A stretch of DNA of 64,000 nt, from positions 7,779,501-7,843,500 of the forward strand of contig NZ_CP116413.1 in NCBI RefSeq assembly GCF_030064675.1. The letters are read 5' to 3'. The notes under the pieces were generated by a model. That model searched no databases and was not told where the DNA came from. It saw only the letters and a list, made by a program, of their open reading frames with translations. Each line of letters begins with the position of its first letter. Position 1 is the first letter of the stretch. Shown piece by piece: positions 33,617 to 45,809 of this stretch. The position numbers and the translations under genes are program-made. Source of the stretch: Crossiella sp. CA-258035. GTDB lineage: Bacteria > Actinomycetota > Actinomycetes > Mycobacteriales > Pseudonocardiaceae.

Positions 33617-35600
33617 CGATCTCGTCCATGATCTCGGTCAGCTCGTAGTCCTTGGGCGTGAACACCCTGGCCACGCCTCGGCTCAGCAGCACTTCGCCGT
33701 CCTCCGGCGGGATGATGCCGCCCAGGATCACCGGCACGTCCTCCGCCCCGGCCGCGCGCAGGCCCTCGACCACCGCGGGCACCACCTCCAGGTGCGAGCC
33801 GGAGAGCACGGACAGGCCGACCACGTGCACGCCCTCCTGCACCGCGGCGGCCACGATCTGCGCCGGGGTGAGCCGGATGCCTTGGTACACAACCTCGAAC
33901 CCGACGTCCCGGGCGCGAACCGCGACCTGCTCGGCGCCGTTGGAGTGCCCGTCCAGGCCGGGCTTGCCGACCAGGATGCGCAGCCGGGAGCCGATCTCCT
34001 CACCCGCGGCCCGCACCCGCTCGCGCACCACGGCCAGCGCCTCACCGGCCGGCCCGGCGGCCGAGGCCGCGGCCACCCCGGTGGGCGCGCGGTACTCGCC
34101 GAAGACCTCGCGCAGCGCGCCCGCCCACTCGCCGGTGGTCACCCCGGCCTTGACGCAGGCCAGGGTGGCCTCCACCAGGTTGGCCTCGGTCTTGGCCGCG
34201 TCCCGCAGCTCGTCCAGCACTCTGTCCACAGTGGACTGATCGCGGTCCGCCCGCCAGGCGGCCACCGCCTCGGCCGCGTGCCGCTCGACCGCGGGGTCGA
34301 TGGACTCGATCGCCTTGGCGCCCTCGGCCTGCAACGGACTCGGCTCGGTGGTGGTGAACTTGTTCACCCCGACCACCACGTCCTCGCCGGACTCCACCCG
34401 GCGGCGGCGCTCCACCAGCGAGGAGACCAGCGCGGACTTCATGTAGCCGCTCTCCACCGCGGTCACCGCACCGCCCATGGCCTGCACCCGGTCGATCTCC
34501 GCGCGCGCCCCGCTGACGATCTCCTCGACCTTGGCCGCCACCACCGGCGAGCCGTCGAAGAGGTCCTCGTACTCCAGCAGGTCGGTCTCGTACGCCAGCA
34601 CCTGCTGCATGCGCAGCGCCCACTGCTGGTCCCAGGGCCGCGGCAGGCCGAGCGCCTCGTTCCAGGCGGGCAGCTGGATCGCGCGGGCGCGGGCGTTGCG
34701 GGACAGGCTCACCGCGAGCATCTCCAGCACGATCCGCTGCACGTTGTTCTCCGGCTGCGCCTCGGTCAGCCCGAGCGAGTTGACCTGCACGCCGTAGCGG
34801 AACCGGCGCTGCTTCGGGTCGGTGATGCCGTAGCGCTGCTCGGTGATCTCGTCCCACAGCTGGGCGAAGGCCCGCAGCTTGCACATCTCCTCGACGAAGC
34901 GCACCCCGGCGTTGACGAAGAAGGAGATCCGCGCGACCACCGCGCCGAAGCGCTCCGGCGGCACCTGCCCGGAGTCGCGCACCGCGTCCAGCACCGAGAT
35001 CGCCGTGCACATCGAGTAGGCGAGCTCCTGCACCGGCGTCGCGCCGACCTCCTGCAGGTGGTACGAGCAGATGTTGATCGGGTTCCACTTCGGCACGTGC
35101 TGCACCGTCCAGGCCACCATGTCGGTGATCAGGCGCAGGCTCGGCCCCGGCGGGAAGACGTAGGTGCCGCGGGAGAGATATTCCTTGATGATGTCGTTCT
35201 GGGTGGTGCCGGACAGCTTGCCCAGCACCTCCTCCGGGTCCTGACCCGCCTCGACGGCCTGCTCCTGCGCGACGGTGACGTACATGGCCAGCAGCCACAT
35301 CGCGGTCGCGTTGATGGTCATCGAGGTGTTCGCGGTGTCCAGCGGGATCCCGTCGAAGAGCTGCCGCATGTCCCCGAGATGACTGACCGGCACCCCGACC
35401 TTGCCGACCTCACCCTTGGTCAGCTCGTGGTCGGGGTCGTAGCCGGTCTGGGTCGGCAGGTCGAAGGCGACCGAGAGCCCGGTCTGCCCCTTCTCCAGGT
35501 TCCGCCGGTAGAGCGCGTTGGAGGCCGCCGCCGAGGAATGGCCCGCGTACGTGCGCATCACCCACGGACGGTCGCGCTCGTGGTCGGTCGGGTACGGCAT
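33576..35600 (-). CDS. ecm: ethylmalonyl-CoA mutase (MeaA), adenosylcobalamin-dependent
   Basis: 674 residues. The N-terminal mutase barrel includes RTYAGHSSAAASNALYRRNLEKGQ, LSVAFDLPTQTGYDPDH, NTSMTINATAMWLLAMY and LSGTTQNDIIKEY. A fused C-terminal B12 domain carries GKPGLDGHSNGAEQVA (the cobalt-ligating DxHxxG). Length and sequence fit MeaA/ethylmalonyl-CoA mutase rather than the roughly 730-residue methylmalonyl-CoA mutase. It converts ethylmalonyl-CoA to methylsuccinyl-CoA, downstream of Ccr. In Streptomyces ccr and meaA are adjacent; here they are 32 kb apart. ATG start. Confidence 0.9.
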   Translation of the reverse strand: MPYPTDHERDRPWVMRTYAGHSSAAASNALYRRNLEKGQTGLSVAFDLPTQTGYDPDHELTKGEVGKVGVPVSHLGDMRQLFDGIPLDTANTSMTINATAMWLLAMYVTVAQEQAVEAGQDPEEVLGKLSGTTQNDIIKEYLSRGTYVFPPGPSLRLITDMVAWTVQHVPKWNPINICSYHLQEVGATPVQELAYSMCTAISVLDAVRDSGQVPPERFGAVVARISFFVNAGVRFVEEMCKLRAFAQLWDEITEQRYGITDPKQRRFRYGVQVNSLGLTEAQPENNVQRIVLEMLAVSLSRNARARAIQLPAWNEALGLPRPWDQQWALRMQQVLAYETDLLEYEDLFDGSPVVAAKVEEIVSGARAEIDRVQAMGGAVTAVESGYMKSALVSSLVERRRRVESGEDVVVGVNKFTTTEPSPLQAEGAKAIESIDPAVERHAAEAVAAWRADRDQSTVDRVLDELRDAAKTEANLVEATLACVKAGVTTGEWAGALREVFGEYRAPTGVAAASAAGPAGEALAVVRERVRAAGEEIGSRLRILVGKPGLDGHSNGAEQVAVRARDVGFEVVYQGIRLTPAQIVAAAVQEGVHVVGLSVLSGSHLEVVPAVVEGLRAAGAEDVPVILGGIIPPEDGEVLLSRGVARVFTPKDYELTEIMDEIVTVVREAHGLPGR

Positions 35601-35680
35601 TCGCCACCTCGCTCACGACTGTGTGTGCGAGTCAGCGTACTGGCCAGTAACCAGCCTGCGAGGTGCAATTCCTCACACGC

Positions 35681-35769
35681 GTGTTGGCCGTTGTCGTACC
35701 CGGTGTTGGCCGAAATGGTCGGGTGGCCGCATGAGAACGGCCAATACTCCGTACGACAACGGCCAACAC
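35681..35769. repeat. extended intergenic palindrome
   Basis: Perfect 18-bp arms GTGTTGGCCGTTGTCGTA (35681-35698) and TACGACAACGGCCAACAC (35752-35769). Nested inside, TGTTGGCCG (35704-35712) can pair with CGGCCAATA (35738-35746) with one G.T wobble, so a two-tier hairpin of about 89 nt is possible. It lies between the murA stop and the ecm start. It may terminate murA, lie in the ecm leader, or be a repeated extragenic element. Confidence 0.75.
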
Positions 35770-35781
35770 TCGTGTCCGGGC

Positions 35782-37050
35782 TCAGCGCTCCGGGTCGGCG
35801 GTGACGCGCTGCACGTCGGCGCCCAGGCGCTGCAGGTTCTCCACGAAGCGCGGGTAGCCGCGGTCGATGTGGAAGACGTCCCAGACCTCGGTGACGCCCT
35901 CCGCGCACAGGCCCGCGATGACCAGGCCGGCGCCCGCGCGGATGTCGGAGGCCCAGACCGGGGCGCTGGAGAGCTTCTCCACGCCGCGGACCACCGCGTG
36001 GTGGCCGTCGGTGCGGGCGTCGGCGCCCAGCCGCATCATCTCCTCGATGAAGCGGAAGCGGGCCTCGAAGACGTTCTCGGTGATCATCGAGGTGCCCTCG
36101 GAGACCGCGGCCAGCACCACCGCAAAGGGCTGGTTGTCGGTGGCGAAGCCCGGGTAGGGCAGCGTGACGAAGTCCACCGCCTGCGGGCGGCCCTCCTGCA
36201 CGACCCGGAAGCCCTCCTCGGTCAGCGTGACCTCGGCGCCCGCGGCGCGCAGCTTCTCCAGCACCAGGTCCAGGTGGTGCGGGTCCACGCCCTTGATGTG
36301 CAGGTCGCCCCGGGTGGCCACGGCGGCCAGCGCCCAGGTGGCGCCCACGATCCGGTCGCCGATGACCCGGTGCTCGGTCGGCTCCAGCTTGGTCACCCCG
36401 TGCACGGTCAGCGTGGAGGTGCCCGCACCCTCGATCTTGGCGCCCATCTGCTGCAGCATCACGCACAGGTCGACGATCTCCGGCTCGCGCGCGGCGTTGT
36501 CGATCAGCGTGGTGCCCTCGGCCAGCACCGCGGCCATCAGGATGTTCTCGGTGGCCCCGACGCTCGGGAAGTCCAGCCAGATCTGCGCGCCGTGCAGGTT
36601 CTCCGCCTCGGCGACCACGCAGCCGTGCTCGATGCCGCTGGTGGCGCCCAGCTTGCGCAGGCCGTTCTGGTGCATGTCCAGCGGCCGGGAGCCGATCGCG
36701 TCCCCGCCGGGCAGCGCGACCACGGCCTTGCGGCAGCGAGCCACCAGCGGGCCCAGCACGCACACCGAGGCGCGCAGCTTGCTCATCGAGGCGAAGTCGG
36801 CCCGGTGGTTCAGCTCGGCGGGCGTGGTGATCCGCGCGACGTCGCCGTCGATGTCCACCTCGCAGCCAAGACCCCGCAGCACGTCACCCATCAACGGGAC
36901 GTCCAGGATCTCCGGGCAGTTCGTGATCGTGGTGGTGCCCTCGGCCAGCAAGGCTGCCGCCATGAGCTTCAACACGCTGTTCTTCGCGCCTACGACGTCG
37001 ACCTCGCCGACCAGTCGTGCGCCACCCTTGACCCGGAAATGCTCACCCAC
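35782..37050 (-). CDS. murA: UDP-N-acetylglucosamine 1-carboxyvinyltransferase MurA
   Basis: 422 residues, first committed step of peptidoglycan synthesis. [48 protein letters not shown], and [18 protein letters not shown] are MurA signatures. The active-site loop reads PGGDAIG: Asp117 replaces the Cys found in most bacteria, as in M. tuberculosis, which makes the enzyme intrinsically insensitive to fosfomycin. GTG start. The divergent adenosyltransferase gene begins 56 bp away. Confidence 0.96.
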   Translation of the reverse strand: MGEHFRVKGGARLVGEVDVVGAKNSVLKLMAAALLAEGTTTITNCPEILDVPLMGDVLRGLGCEVDIDGDVARITTPAELNHRADFASMSKLRASVCVLGPLVARCRKAVVALPGGDAIGSRPLDMHQNGLRKLGATSGIEHGCVVAEAENLHGAQIWLDFPSVGATENILMAAVLAEGTTLIDNAAREPEIVDLCVMLQQMGAKIEGAGTSTLTVHGVTKLEPTEHRVIGDRIVGATWALAAVATRGDLHIKGVDPHHLDLVLEKLRAAGAEVTLTEEGFRVVQEGRPQAVDFVTLPYPGFATDNQPFAVVLAAVSEGTSMITENVFEARFRFIEEMMRLGADARTDGHHAVVRGVEKLSSAPVWASDIRAGAGLVIAGLCAEGVTEVWDVFHIDRGYPRFVENLQRLGADVQRVTADPER

Positions 37051-37106
37051 GATGACCCATCGTATGGGGACGCCGGAGCGTGACCGAAACCCGTACTGTG
37101 CAGGGC

Positions 37107-37679
37107 ATGTCGGTGCACCTCACGCGTATCTACACCCGTGTCGGCGATGACGGCACCACCGCGCTCGGCGACGGCGCCAGGGTTGCCAAGACGGACCCCA
37201 GGCTGGCCGCCTACGCCGACGTCGACGAGACCAACGCCTCGCTCGGCGTCGCGCTGGCCCTCGGCGACCTGGCCGAGGCCGTGCGGCCGGTGGTCCAGGC
37301 CATCCAGAACGACCTCTTCGACGTCGGAGCGGACCTGTGCGCCCCGATCGTGCCCGACCCGCCCTATCCCGCGCTGCGCATCACCCAGGCCTACGTGGAC
37401 CGCCTGGAGGGCTGGTGCGACGAGTTCAACGCCGACCTGCCCAAGCTGAATTCGTTCATCCTCAACGGCGGCACCCCCGGCGCGGCCCTGCTGCACCAGG
37501 CCCGCACCATCGCCCGCCGGGCCGAGCGCAGCACCTGGGCGCTGCTGGCGGCCGACCCCGAGCGCACCAACAAGCTGGCCGCGAAGTACCTGAACCGGCT
37601 CTCCGACCTGCTGTTCATCCTGGCCAGGGCGGCCAACCCGGACGGCGACGTGCTCTGGGTGCCCGGCAAGAACGGCTGA
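37107..37679 (+). CDS. PduO-type cob(I)alamin adenosyltransferase
   Basis: 190 residues. [40 protein letters not shown] and [30 protein letters not shown] match the ATP-binding and helical core of PduO enzymes. It makes adenosylcobalamin, the cofactor needed by the mutase at 33576-35600. The ATG at 37107 is preferred; a GTG at 37080 would add nine residues. Corresponds to Rv1314c, next to murA in mycobacteria as here. Confidence 0.92.
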   Translation: MSVHLTRIYTRVGDDGTTALGDGARVAKTDPRLAAYADVDETNASLGVALALGDLAEAVRPVVQAIQNDLFDVGADLCAPIVPDPPYPALRITQAYVDRLEGWCDEFNADLPKLNSFILNGGTPGAALLHQARTIARRAERSTWALLAADPERTNKLAAKYLNRLSDLLFILARAANPDGDVLWVPGKNG

Positions 37680-37684
37680 CACGA

Positions 37685-37719
37685 CTGTGGCCCGCCAGCG
37701 AGGAGCTGGCGGGCCACAG
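37685..37719. terminator. bidirectional hairpin terminator
   Basis: Perfect 15-bp arms CTGTGGCCCGCCAGC (37685-37699) and GCTGGCGGGCCACAG (37705-37719), 5-nt loop, placed between the convergent adenosyltransferase (stop 37679) and DUF2550 gene (stop 37730). Confidence 0.85.
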
Positions 37720-37729
37720 GTCGAATGCT

Positions 37730-38173
37730 TCAGGACGCCCAGGGAATGGAGCGGCCGGGCGGCGCGGACTCCAGCCAGGACAGGAAACCGGTGAGCGCGT
37801 CGGTCGGCATCGCCAGCTCCAGCTCCAGGTCCTCGCCCCGGCAGCGCAGCACGGTGGACCCGGCAGGCACCACGTAGGTCTCCGAACCGGTGGGCTCGCG
37901 CCGGGTGTCGATCTCCAGCCCGGCCCGGCTGATCACCTTGTCCGGGCCCGAGCGCAGGCTCAGCACGCGGTACCAGGTGAACTCGTCGCCCCGGTACCGG
38001 CCGATGCCCAGGTGCCAGCCGCGTTCCTTCTCACCGAGCTGGTCGCGCAGGGCGACGTCGATGCCGCCCTGGCGCAGCAGGCGCAGCCGGCGCCAGGCGA
38101 GCAGGGCGATGGCGACCGCCACCGCAGCCAGGACCAGTCCGATGATTTCGGCGATGTCCACGGCTGCGTCCAC
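37730..38173 (-). CDS. DUF2550 membrane-anchored protein
   Basis: 147 residues. One N-terminal transmembrane helix (IAEIIGLVLAAVAVAIALLAW), then a compact soluble domain (GGIDVALRD...ERGWHLGIGRYRGDEFTWYRVLSLR...LRCRGEDLELEL). This is the DUF2550 protein that follows atpC in many actinobacteria (Rv1312); function unknown. GTG start 12 bp after the atpC stop, so co-transcribed with atpC. Confidence 0.88.
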   Translation of the reverse strand: MDAAVDIAEIIGLVLAAVAVAIALLAWRRLRLLRQGGIDVALRDQLGEKERGWHLGIGRYRGDEFTWYRVLSLRSGPDKVISRAGLEIDTRREPTGSETYVVPAGSTVLRCRGEDLELELAMPTDALTGFLSWLESAPPGRSIPWAS

Positions 38174-38185
38174 CCGTCCCGCGCG

Positions 38186-38551
38186 TCAGACCGGCTGACC
38201 GGCGGCCTTGAGGCGGGTCGCGGCCCTGGCCCTGGCCGCCTCGTCGGCGTGGCTGAGGTCCTGGCGGGCCGCCTCCACGTCGATCTCGTGGCCCAGCTCG
38301 GCGCTCTCGGCCAGCACGCTCACCGTGTCGGCGGTGACGGACAGGAAACCGCCGTGCACGGCCGCGGTGACCACCTCGCCGTCGGTGGTGGTGATCCGCA
38401 CCACACCACCTTCGACCAGCTGCCCCAGCACCGGCTCGTGGTTGGGCAGGATGCCGATCTCGCCCTCGGTCGTCTGGGCGACCACCATCTTCGCGGTACC
38501 AGACCACAGGCGGCGCTCGACAGCGACCAACTGGACGGACATCTCAGCCAC
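38186..38551 (-). CDS. atpC: ATP synthase F1 epsilon subunit
   Basis: 121 residues, the short actinobacterial length. [41 protein letters not shown], then [21 protein letters not shown] and a short helical C-terminus ([21 protein letters not shown]). It couples and regulates F1 rotation. The GTG at 38551 has GAAGGAG 6 nt upstream. Unusually, it is separated from atpD by a 1.4-kb stretch carrying an opposite-strand gene and a strong hairpin, so it probably has its own promoter in 38552-38666. Confidence 0.93.
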   Translation of the reverse strand: MAEMSVQLVAVERRLWSGTAKMVVAQTTEGEIGILPNHEPVLGQLVEGGVVRITTTDGEVVTAAVHGGFLSVTADTVSVLAESAELGHEIDVEAARQDLSHADEAARARAATRLKAAGQPV

Positions 38552-38666
38552 GGGCATCTCCTTCGCGTGCTCGTTGAAGGCCAGTTTAGTCGGTGCCCTG
38601 GCAACTTGGTGGGGCGGGCCGGTGTCAGAAGTGCTGAAGGGACGAAAGAACCGGGGAGGGGGGCTC

Positions 38667-39908
38667 ATGGGGCGAGCCGATGAGGGCTTCGACGCGTTCG
38701 TCGAGACCCGTTCGACCGCCTTGCTGAGAACGGCGTACCTGCTGTGCGCCGGGGACCGGGACGCGGCCGAGGACCTGCTGCAGGACGTGCTGGAACGCAC
38801 CTACGGCAAGTGGCGCCGGATCAACACCGCGCCGGAGGCCTACGTGCGCGCCGCACTGGCCAACGCCGCGGCCAACCGCTGGCGGCACCGCTCCCGCCGG
38901 GTCAGGGAGGCCCCGCTGGAGGACGGGGTCCCGCCCAGCCTGCCCGGCCACGAGCAGCAGGTCCCGGCGGTCGTGCTGCTGCACCGGGTCGCGGTCGACG
39001 GCGACGCCTGGCAGGGCACCATGCTGTCGCTGGTCGCCAGGGACGCGGCCAATGGTCAGGTGCGGCTGCTCGGCGTGGACCTGCCGCGTCAGCAGGGGGC
39101 CCCGGCGGGCGCGTTCCTGTTCGGCCCCGGCGACCGCACGCTGCTCGCGGTGGACCAGGGCAGGCCGGTGGAGTTCTCCCTCGGCCTGACGGTCGCCGAG
39201 GACGGCGCGGTGACCAGGGAGCGCTCGCGGCTGCTGTTCAGCGATGGCGTGGCGATCCGCACGCTGCCCGCCTGGGCCGAGCCGGTGCAGAGCGTGCTCA
39301 CCCTCGACGGCGACGGGCCCCTGCTGCGACCGCAGCTCGCCGCCGAGCACGTCTGGCACCTGGACCTGCCGCCGCACGACCCGAGCCGGGAGCTGCCGAT
39401 GCCCAGGCCGGCGGCAGGCGTCAACTGGCACGGGCCGCAGGGCCTGCCGTTCCGGCGCTCCACCGGCCAGCCCTTCCTGCCGCCGAACGAGCTGCGCGCG
39501 GCCGGGCAGGCGGAGCTGGCCAAGCCCCGGTACCGCGATCCACTCGGCGAGCCCCAGCCGAAGCGCTGGGAGCTGCTGGCGGGCCTGTCCGGCAACCGCT
39601 CGCTCTACGTCACCGAGATCGCCGATGGCGGGCCCACGCGGATCTACGGCGTGGTGGTGCGGCCGGACGGCTCGGTGGAGACCGTGCGCTACGGCGGGCC
39701 CGGCAGGCTCTCCGCGCTCCCGGTCCAGCTGCGTCTGCCCGGCGAGGAGGGCTGGCTGGTCGCCCAGCAGCACGCCGAGCTGCGCTGGCGCACCGGCCCG
39801 GACGTGCCGTGGCAGGCCGCGGGCCAGGAGGTCGCGGTGCTGCCGGGCAACGCGCGGGAGGTCGAGGTGACCGTGGGCGGCCGGGCCGAGCGGGTCGCGC
39901 TCGGCTAG
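38667..39908 (+). CDS. SigE-family sigma region 2 fused to an unrecognised beta-rich domain
   Basis: 413 residues. Residues 7-80 are a clear ECF/SigE-family region 2 ([65 protein letters not shown]). Region 4, needed for -35 recognition, is missing: after about residue 98 the chain runs straight into a 315-residue beta-rich domain ([33 protein letters not shown]) that I do not recognise; no transmembrane helix. ATG behind GGGGAGGGGGG. It may be a deletion fusion of a sigma gene with its downstream partner gene, and may not work as a sigma factor. It lies opposite to, and between, atpD and atpC. Confidence 0.8.
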   Translation: MGRADEGFDAFVETRSTALLRTAYLLCAGDRDAAEDLLQDVLERTYGKWRRINTAPEAYVRAALANAAANRWRHRSRRVREAPLEDGVPPSLPGHEQQVPAVVLLHRVAVDGDAWQGTMLSLVARDAANGQVRLLGVDLPRQQGAPAGAFLFGPGDRTLLAVDQGRPVEFSLGLTVAEDGAVTRERSRLLFSDGVAIRTLPAWAEPVQSVLTLDGDGPLLRPQLAAEHVWHLDLPPHDPSRELPMPRPAAGVNWHGPQGLPFRRSTGQPFLPPNELRAAGQAELAKPRYRDPLGEPQPKRWELLAGLSGNRSLYVTEIADGGPTRIYGVVVRPDGSVETVRYGGPGRLSALPVQLRLPGEEGWLVAQQHAELRWRTGPDVPWQAAGQEVAVLPGNAREVEVTVGGRAERVALG

Positions 39909-39919
39909 TCCCGGCACGC

Positions 39920-39960
39920 GCGAAGGCCGGGCCTCCCAACGGGAAGCCCGGCCTTCGCGG
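39920..39960. terminator. strong bidirectional hairpin after atpD
   Basis: 19-bp arms at 39920-39938 (CGCGAAGGCCGGGCCTCCC) and 39942-39960 with a single mismatch and a 3-nt loop. It lies 20 bp past the atpD stop and 12 bp past the sigma-fusion gene stop. It would end atpD transcription before atpC. Confidence 0.85.
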
Positions 39961-39979
39961 TGTTCGGGGGTGCTACCGG

Positions 39980-42332
<2,353 letters not shown>

Positions 42333-42340
42333 GGGTCAGC

Positions 42341-43987
42341 TCACTTCTTCGCCGGGTCGGGGCGGTTGACCTTGACGGACTCCGCGCCGACCTTGTCAGC
42401 GGCCAGCGCGTCCGCGGCGGCCTCGTTCACCACGCGGCTGCCGTCGGAGGTGGTGAAGTCCTGCTTGAACTTCTCGATCGCGGCCGACAGGCGCTCCTCG
42501 TTGTCCGAGGAGAAGTCCCGGCTCTCCCGGATCTCGTCCAGGATGCCCTTGTGGTTGCGGCGCAGCGAGTCGAGCAGCTCGGACTCGAAGCGGCGGACGT
42601 CGCCGACCGGCACCGAGTCCAGGAAGCCCTTGGAGCCGGTGAAGATCGAGACGACCTGCTCCTCGACCGGGAACGGGCTGTACTGGGACTGCTTGAGCAG
42701 CTCGGTCAGGCGGGCGCCGCGCTCCAGCTGGGCCTTGGAGACCGGGTCCAGGTCGGAGGAGAAGGCCGCGAAGGCCTCCAGCTCGCGGTACTGGGACAGC
42801 TCGAGGCGGAGCGAACCGGCGACCTTGCGCATGGCCTTGATCTGCGCCGAACCACCGACTCGGGAGACCGAGATACCGGTGTTCACCGCGGGCCGGACAC
42901 CCTGGTTGAACAGGTCCGACTCGAGGAAGCACTGGCCGTCGGTGATCGAGATGACGTTGGTCGGGATGTAGGCCGAGACGTCGTTGGCCTTGGTCTCGAT
43001 GATCGGCAGGCCGGTCATCGAGCCCGCGCCCAGCTCGTCGGAGAGCTTCGCGCAGCGCTCCAGCAGACGGGAGTGCAGGTAGAAGACGTCACCCGGGTAG
43101 GCCTCGCGGCCCGGCGGGCGGCGCAGCAGCAACGAGATCGAGCGGTAGGCCTCGGCCTGCTTGGTCAGGTCGTCGAAGACGATCAGGACGTGCTTGCCCT
43201 GGTACATCCAGTGCTGGCCGATGGCCGAGCCGGTGTACGGCGCCAGCCACTTGAAGCCGGCCGCGTCGGAGGCGGGGGCCGCGACGATGGTGGTGTACTC
43301 CATCGCACCGCGGTCCTCCAGCGCCTTCTTCACCGCGGCGATGGTGGAGCCCTTCTGGCCGATCGCGACGTAGATGCAGCGCACCTGCTGCTTCGGGTCG
43401 CCGGTCTCCCAGTTGGCCTTCTGGTTCAGGATGGTGTCGACGCAGACCGCGGTCTTGCCGGTCTTGCGGTCACCGATGATCAGCTGGCGCTGGCCGCGGC
43501 CGATCGGGGTCTGCGCGTCGATGGCCTTGATGCCGGTCTGCAGCGGCTCCTTCACCGACTGCCGCTGCACCACGGTGGCCGCCTGCAGCTCCAGCGCGCG
43601 GCGCTCCTCCGCGACGATCTCGCCGAGACCGTCGATGGGGTCGCCCAGCGGGTTCACCACGCGGCCGAGGAAGCCGTCGCCGACCGGCACGGAGAGCACC
43701 TGGCCGGTCCGCTTGACCTCCTGGCCCTCTTCCAGACCCTCGTAGTTGCCGAGGATCGCCACGCCGATCTCGCGGACCTCCATGTTCAGCGCGACACCAA
43801 GCACGCCACCGGAGAACTCCAGCAGCTCGTTGGTCATCGCCGAGGGCAGGCCCTCGACAGTGGCGATGCCGTCACCGGTGGTGGCGACGACCCCGACCTC
43901 TTCCCGGCTGACCTCCGGGGAGTAGCTGGAGACGTAGTTCTCGATCGCACTGCGGATCTCGTCCGACGAGATCGTCAGCTCCGCCAT
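42341..43987 (-). CDS. atpA: ATP synthase F1 alpha subunit
   Basis: 548 residues. N-terminal [19 protein letters not shown], Walker [44 protein letters not shown]. The C-terminal extension ([19 protein letters not shown]) resembles the actinobacterial alpha tail that in mycobacteria suppresses ATP hydrolysis. Regulatory and structural subunit of F1. ATG at 43987; the frame upstream is not homologous. An 85-bp spacer precedes it after atpH. Confidence 0.97.
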   Translation of the reverse strand: MAELTISSDEIRSAIENYVSSYSPEVSREEVGVVATTGDGIATVEGLPSAMTNELLEFSGGVLGVALNMEVREIGVAILGNYEGLEEGQEVKRTGQVLSVPVGDGFLGRVVNPLGDPIDGLGEIVAEERRALELQAATVVQRQSVKEPLQTGIKAIDAQTPIGRGQRQLIIGDRKTGKTAVCVDTILNQKANWETGDPKQQVRCIYVAIGQKGSTIAAVKKALEDRGAMEYTTIVAAPASDAAGFKWLAPYTGSAIGQHWMYQGKHVLIVFDDLTKQAEAYRSISLLLRRPPGREAYPGDVFYLHSRLLERCAKLSDELGAGSMTGLPIIETKANDVSAYIPTNVISITDGQCFLESDLFNQGVRPAVNTGISVSRVGGSAQIKAMRKVAGSLRLELSQYRELEAFAAFSSDLDPVSKAQLERGARLTELLKQSQYSPFPVEEQVVSIFTGSKGFLDSVPVGDVRRFESELLDSLRRNHKGILDEIRESRDFSSDNEERLSAAIEKFKQDFTTSDGSRVVNEAAADALAADKVGAESVKVNRPDPAKK

Positions 43988-44072
43988 TGTCGTTCCTGCT
44001 CTCGCTTCGTTCTTCAAGAAGGGGGGTGCTTCGTCGTGGGGGACCCGGGTCCCGGATCCCCCTGCCCTGGCG

Positions 44073-44915
44073 TCAGCCGGCCAGGGTTCGGCGCAGCGCC
44101 TCCAGGCGGCCTGCCGCGCTTCCGTCGATGACCTCGTCACCGACCTTGATCACCAGGCCACCGGCCAGCGATGGGTCCAGCTCGACGTGCAACGCGATCG
44201 GCCGCGAGTAGATCCGCGTCAGGGTGGCGGTGAGCCGCTCCTGCTGCGCCTCGGTCAGCTCGAACGCGGTGCGGACGTGCGCCACCGAACGCTCCCGGCG
44301 CTTGGCGGCCGCATCGGCCAGCTCTTCGAGACCGTCCACCGCGTTGCGCCCGCGGAGGCTGGTGACCAGCTGCTCCGCCAGTGCGAGGGTGGCCTTCTCG
44401 ACCTTGCCGCCGAGCAGCCCGCGCAGCAGCGCGCGCTTGCCCTCGGCGTCGCCGGTGGCCTCGGAGAGCAGCCAGTCGAGCTGACCGTCCGCGGCCACGA
44501 TGCGGCCGAGGCGGAACAGCTCGTCCTCGACCGCGTCCAGCCGCCCGGCCCGCTCCGCCTGCGTGAGCAGGGCGGTCCGGCCAAGCGTCTCGACCCCGTC
44601 CACCAGCTCGCGCGGGCTGGACCAGCGCGCGGTGACCACCGCGGAGAGCACGCTCAGCGTCTCCTTGGTCACCTTGCCGCCGAGCAGCCCTCGGACGAGC
44701 TGGTCCCGTGCGGCCGGGTCGGTCGCCGGGTCGGCCACCGTCCGGCGCAGCCCGGGCTCCTTGCCGAGCAGGCTGACGACGGCGAACAGCTCGTCGGCGA
44801 GCGTGCCCAGCGTGTCGCCGCTGGCGTCGGAGGTGACCTGGGACAGCCGCGCGTCGGCGGCGGCGAAGGCCTCTCGGCTCGCGGCGTGCTGCGTCGCAGT
44901 CATCGTCCCGCTCAC
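44073..44915 (-). CDS. atpH: ATP synthase F1 delta subunit
   Basis: 280 residues, longer than the E. coli protein (about 177) as usual in actinomycetes. [43 protein letters not shown] and the C-terminal [33 protein letters not shown] are delta signatures. Unlike mycobacteria, delta is not fused to a b-type domain. The GTG at 44915 overlaps the atpF stop (GTGA); ATG 44903 is the alternative start. Confidence 0.95.
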   Translation of the reverse strand: MSGTMTATQHAASREAFAAADARLSQVTSDASGDTLGTLADELFAVVSLLGKEPGLRRTVADPATDPAARDQLVRGLLGGKVTKETLSVLSAVVTARWSSPRELVDGVETLGRTALLTQAERAGRLDAVEDELFRLGRIVAADGQLDWLLSEATGDAEGKRALLRGLLGGKVEKATLALAEQLVTSLRGRNAVDGLEELADAAAKRRERSVAHVRTAFELTEAQQERLTATLTRIYSRPIALHVELDPSLAGGLVIKVGDEVIDGSAAGRLEALRRTLAG

Positions 44916-45469
44916 TTCCCGGCCGGCGCCGAGGTGGCGTCCAGCTCGTCGAGGAAGCGGTCGACGGTGCCGCGACGGCGGGACTCGTCCTTAAGGGACT
45001 CGCCCACCACGCGACCGGCCAGGTCGACCGCGATCCGGCCCAGGTCACCGCGGAGCTCCGCGACGATCTGCGCCCGCTGCGCGGCGAGCGCGGCCTGGCC
45101 CTGAGCCACGATGCGCGCGGACTCGGCCTGCGCCTGCTCCCGCATCTCGGCGACGATCTGCTGCCCTTCGGCACGCGCGTCGTCCCGGATCCGGGCCGCC
45201 TCGGCGCGCGCGTCGGCCAGCTGCGCCCGGTACTGCTGCAGCGCTTCCTCTGCCTTCGCCTGGGCCTGCTCGGCCCTGGCGATACCGCCCTCGATCGCCT
45301 CGGTGCGAGCCGCGTACGCCTTCTCGAACTGCGGGAAGACGTACTTGTTCAGCACGAAGAGGACGACGCCGAAGGCGATCAGGCCGAGGATGATCTCGCC
45401 GAGGGGCAGGCCGAGCGGGCTCAGCTCTCCCCCGGCGGCCAGCACGGTGGCTGCCGAAACCTCAGTCAT
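44912..45469 (-). CDS. atpF: ATP synthase F0 b subunit
   Basis: 185 residues: one N-terminal transmembrane helix ([29 protein letters not shown]), then a long charged coiled coil of Ala/Glu/Arg/Gln forming the peripheral stalk, with the C-terminal [27 protein letters not shown] delta-contact region. ATG at 45469 behind TAGGAG. Confidence 0.95.
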   Translation of the reverse strand: MTEVSAATVLAAGGELSPLGLPLGEIILGLIAFGVVLFVLNKYVFPQFEKAYAARTEAIEGGIARAEQAQAKAEEALQQYRAQLADARAEAARIRDDARAEGQQIVAEMREQAQAESARIVAQGQAALAAQRAQIVAELRGDLGRIAVDLAGRVVGESLKDESRRRGTVDRFLDELDATSAPAGK

Positions 45470-45499
45470 CACGACTCCTACGGATCAGCTGGGCGTTGG

Positions 45500-45769
<270 letters not shown>

Positions 45770-45809
45770 TTACTTGCCGCACCGAGTGCGGAAGATCTTG
45801 CTGGGCGAC

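Noticed and set aside
35601-37106. Cobalamin riboswitch near ecm or the adenosyltransferase
   Set aside because: No B12-box-like element or suitable leader length was recognised; only the 89-bp palindrome is present.
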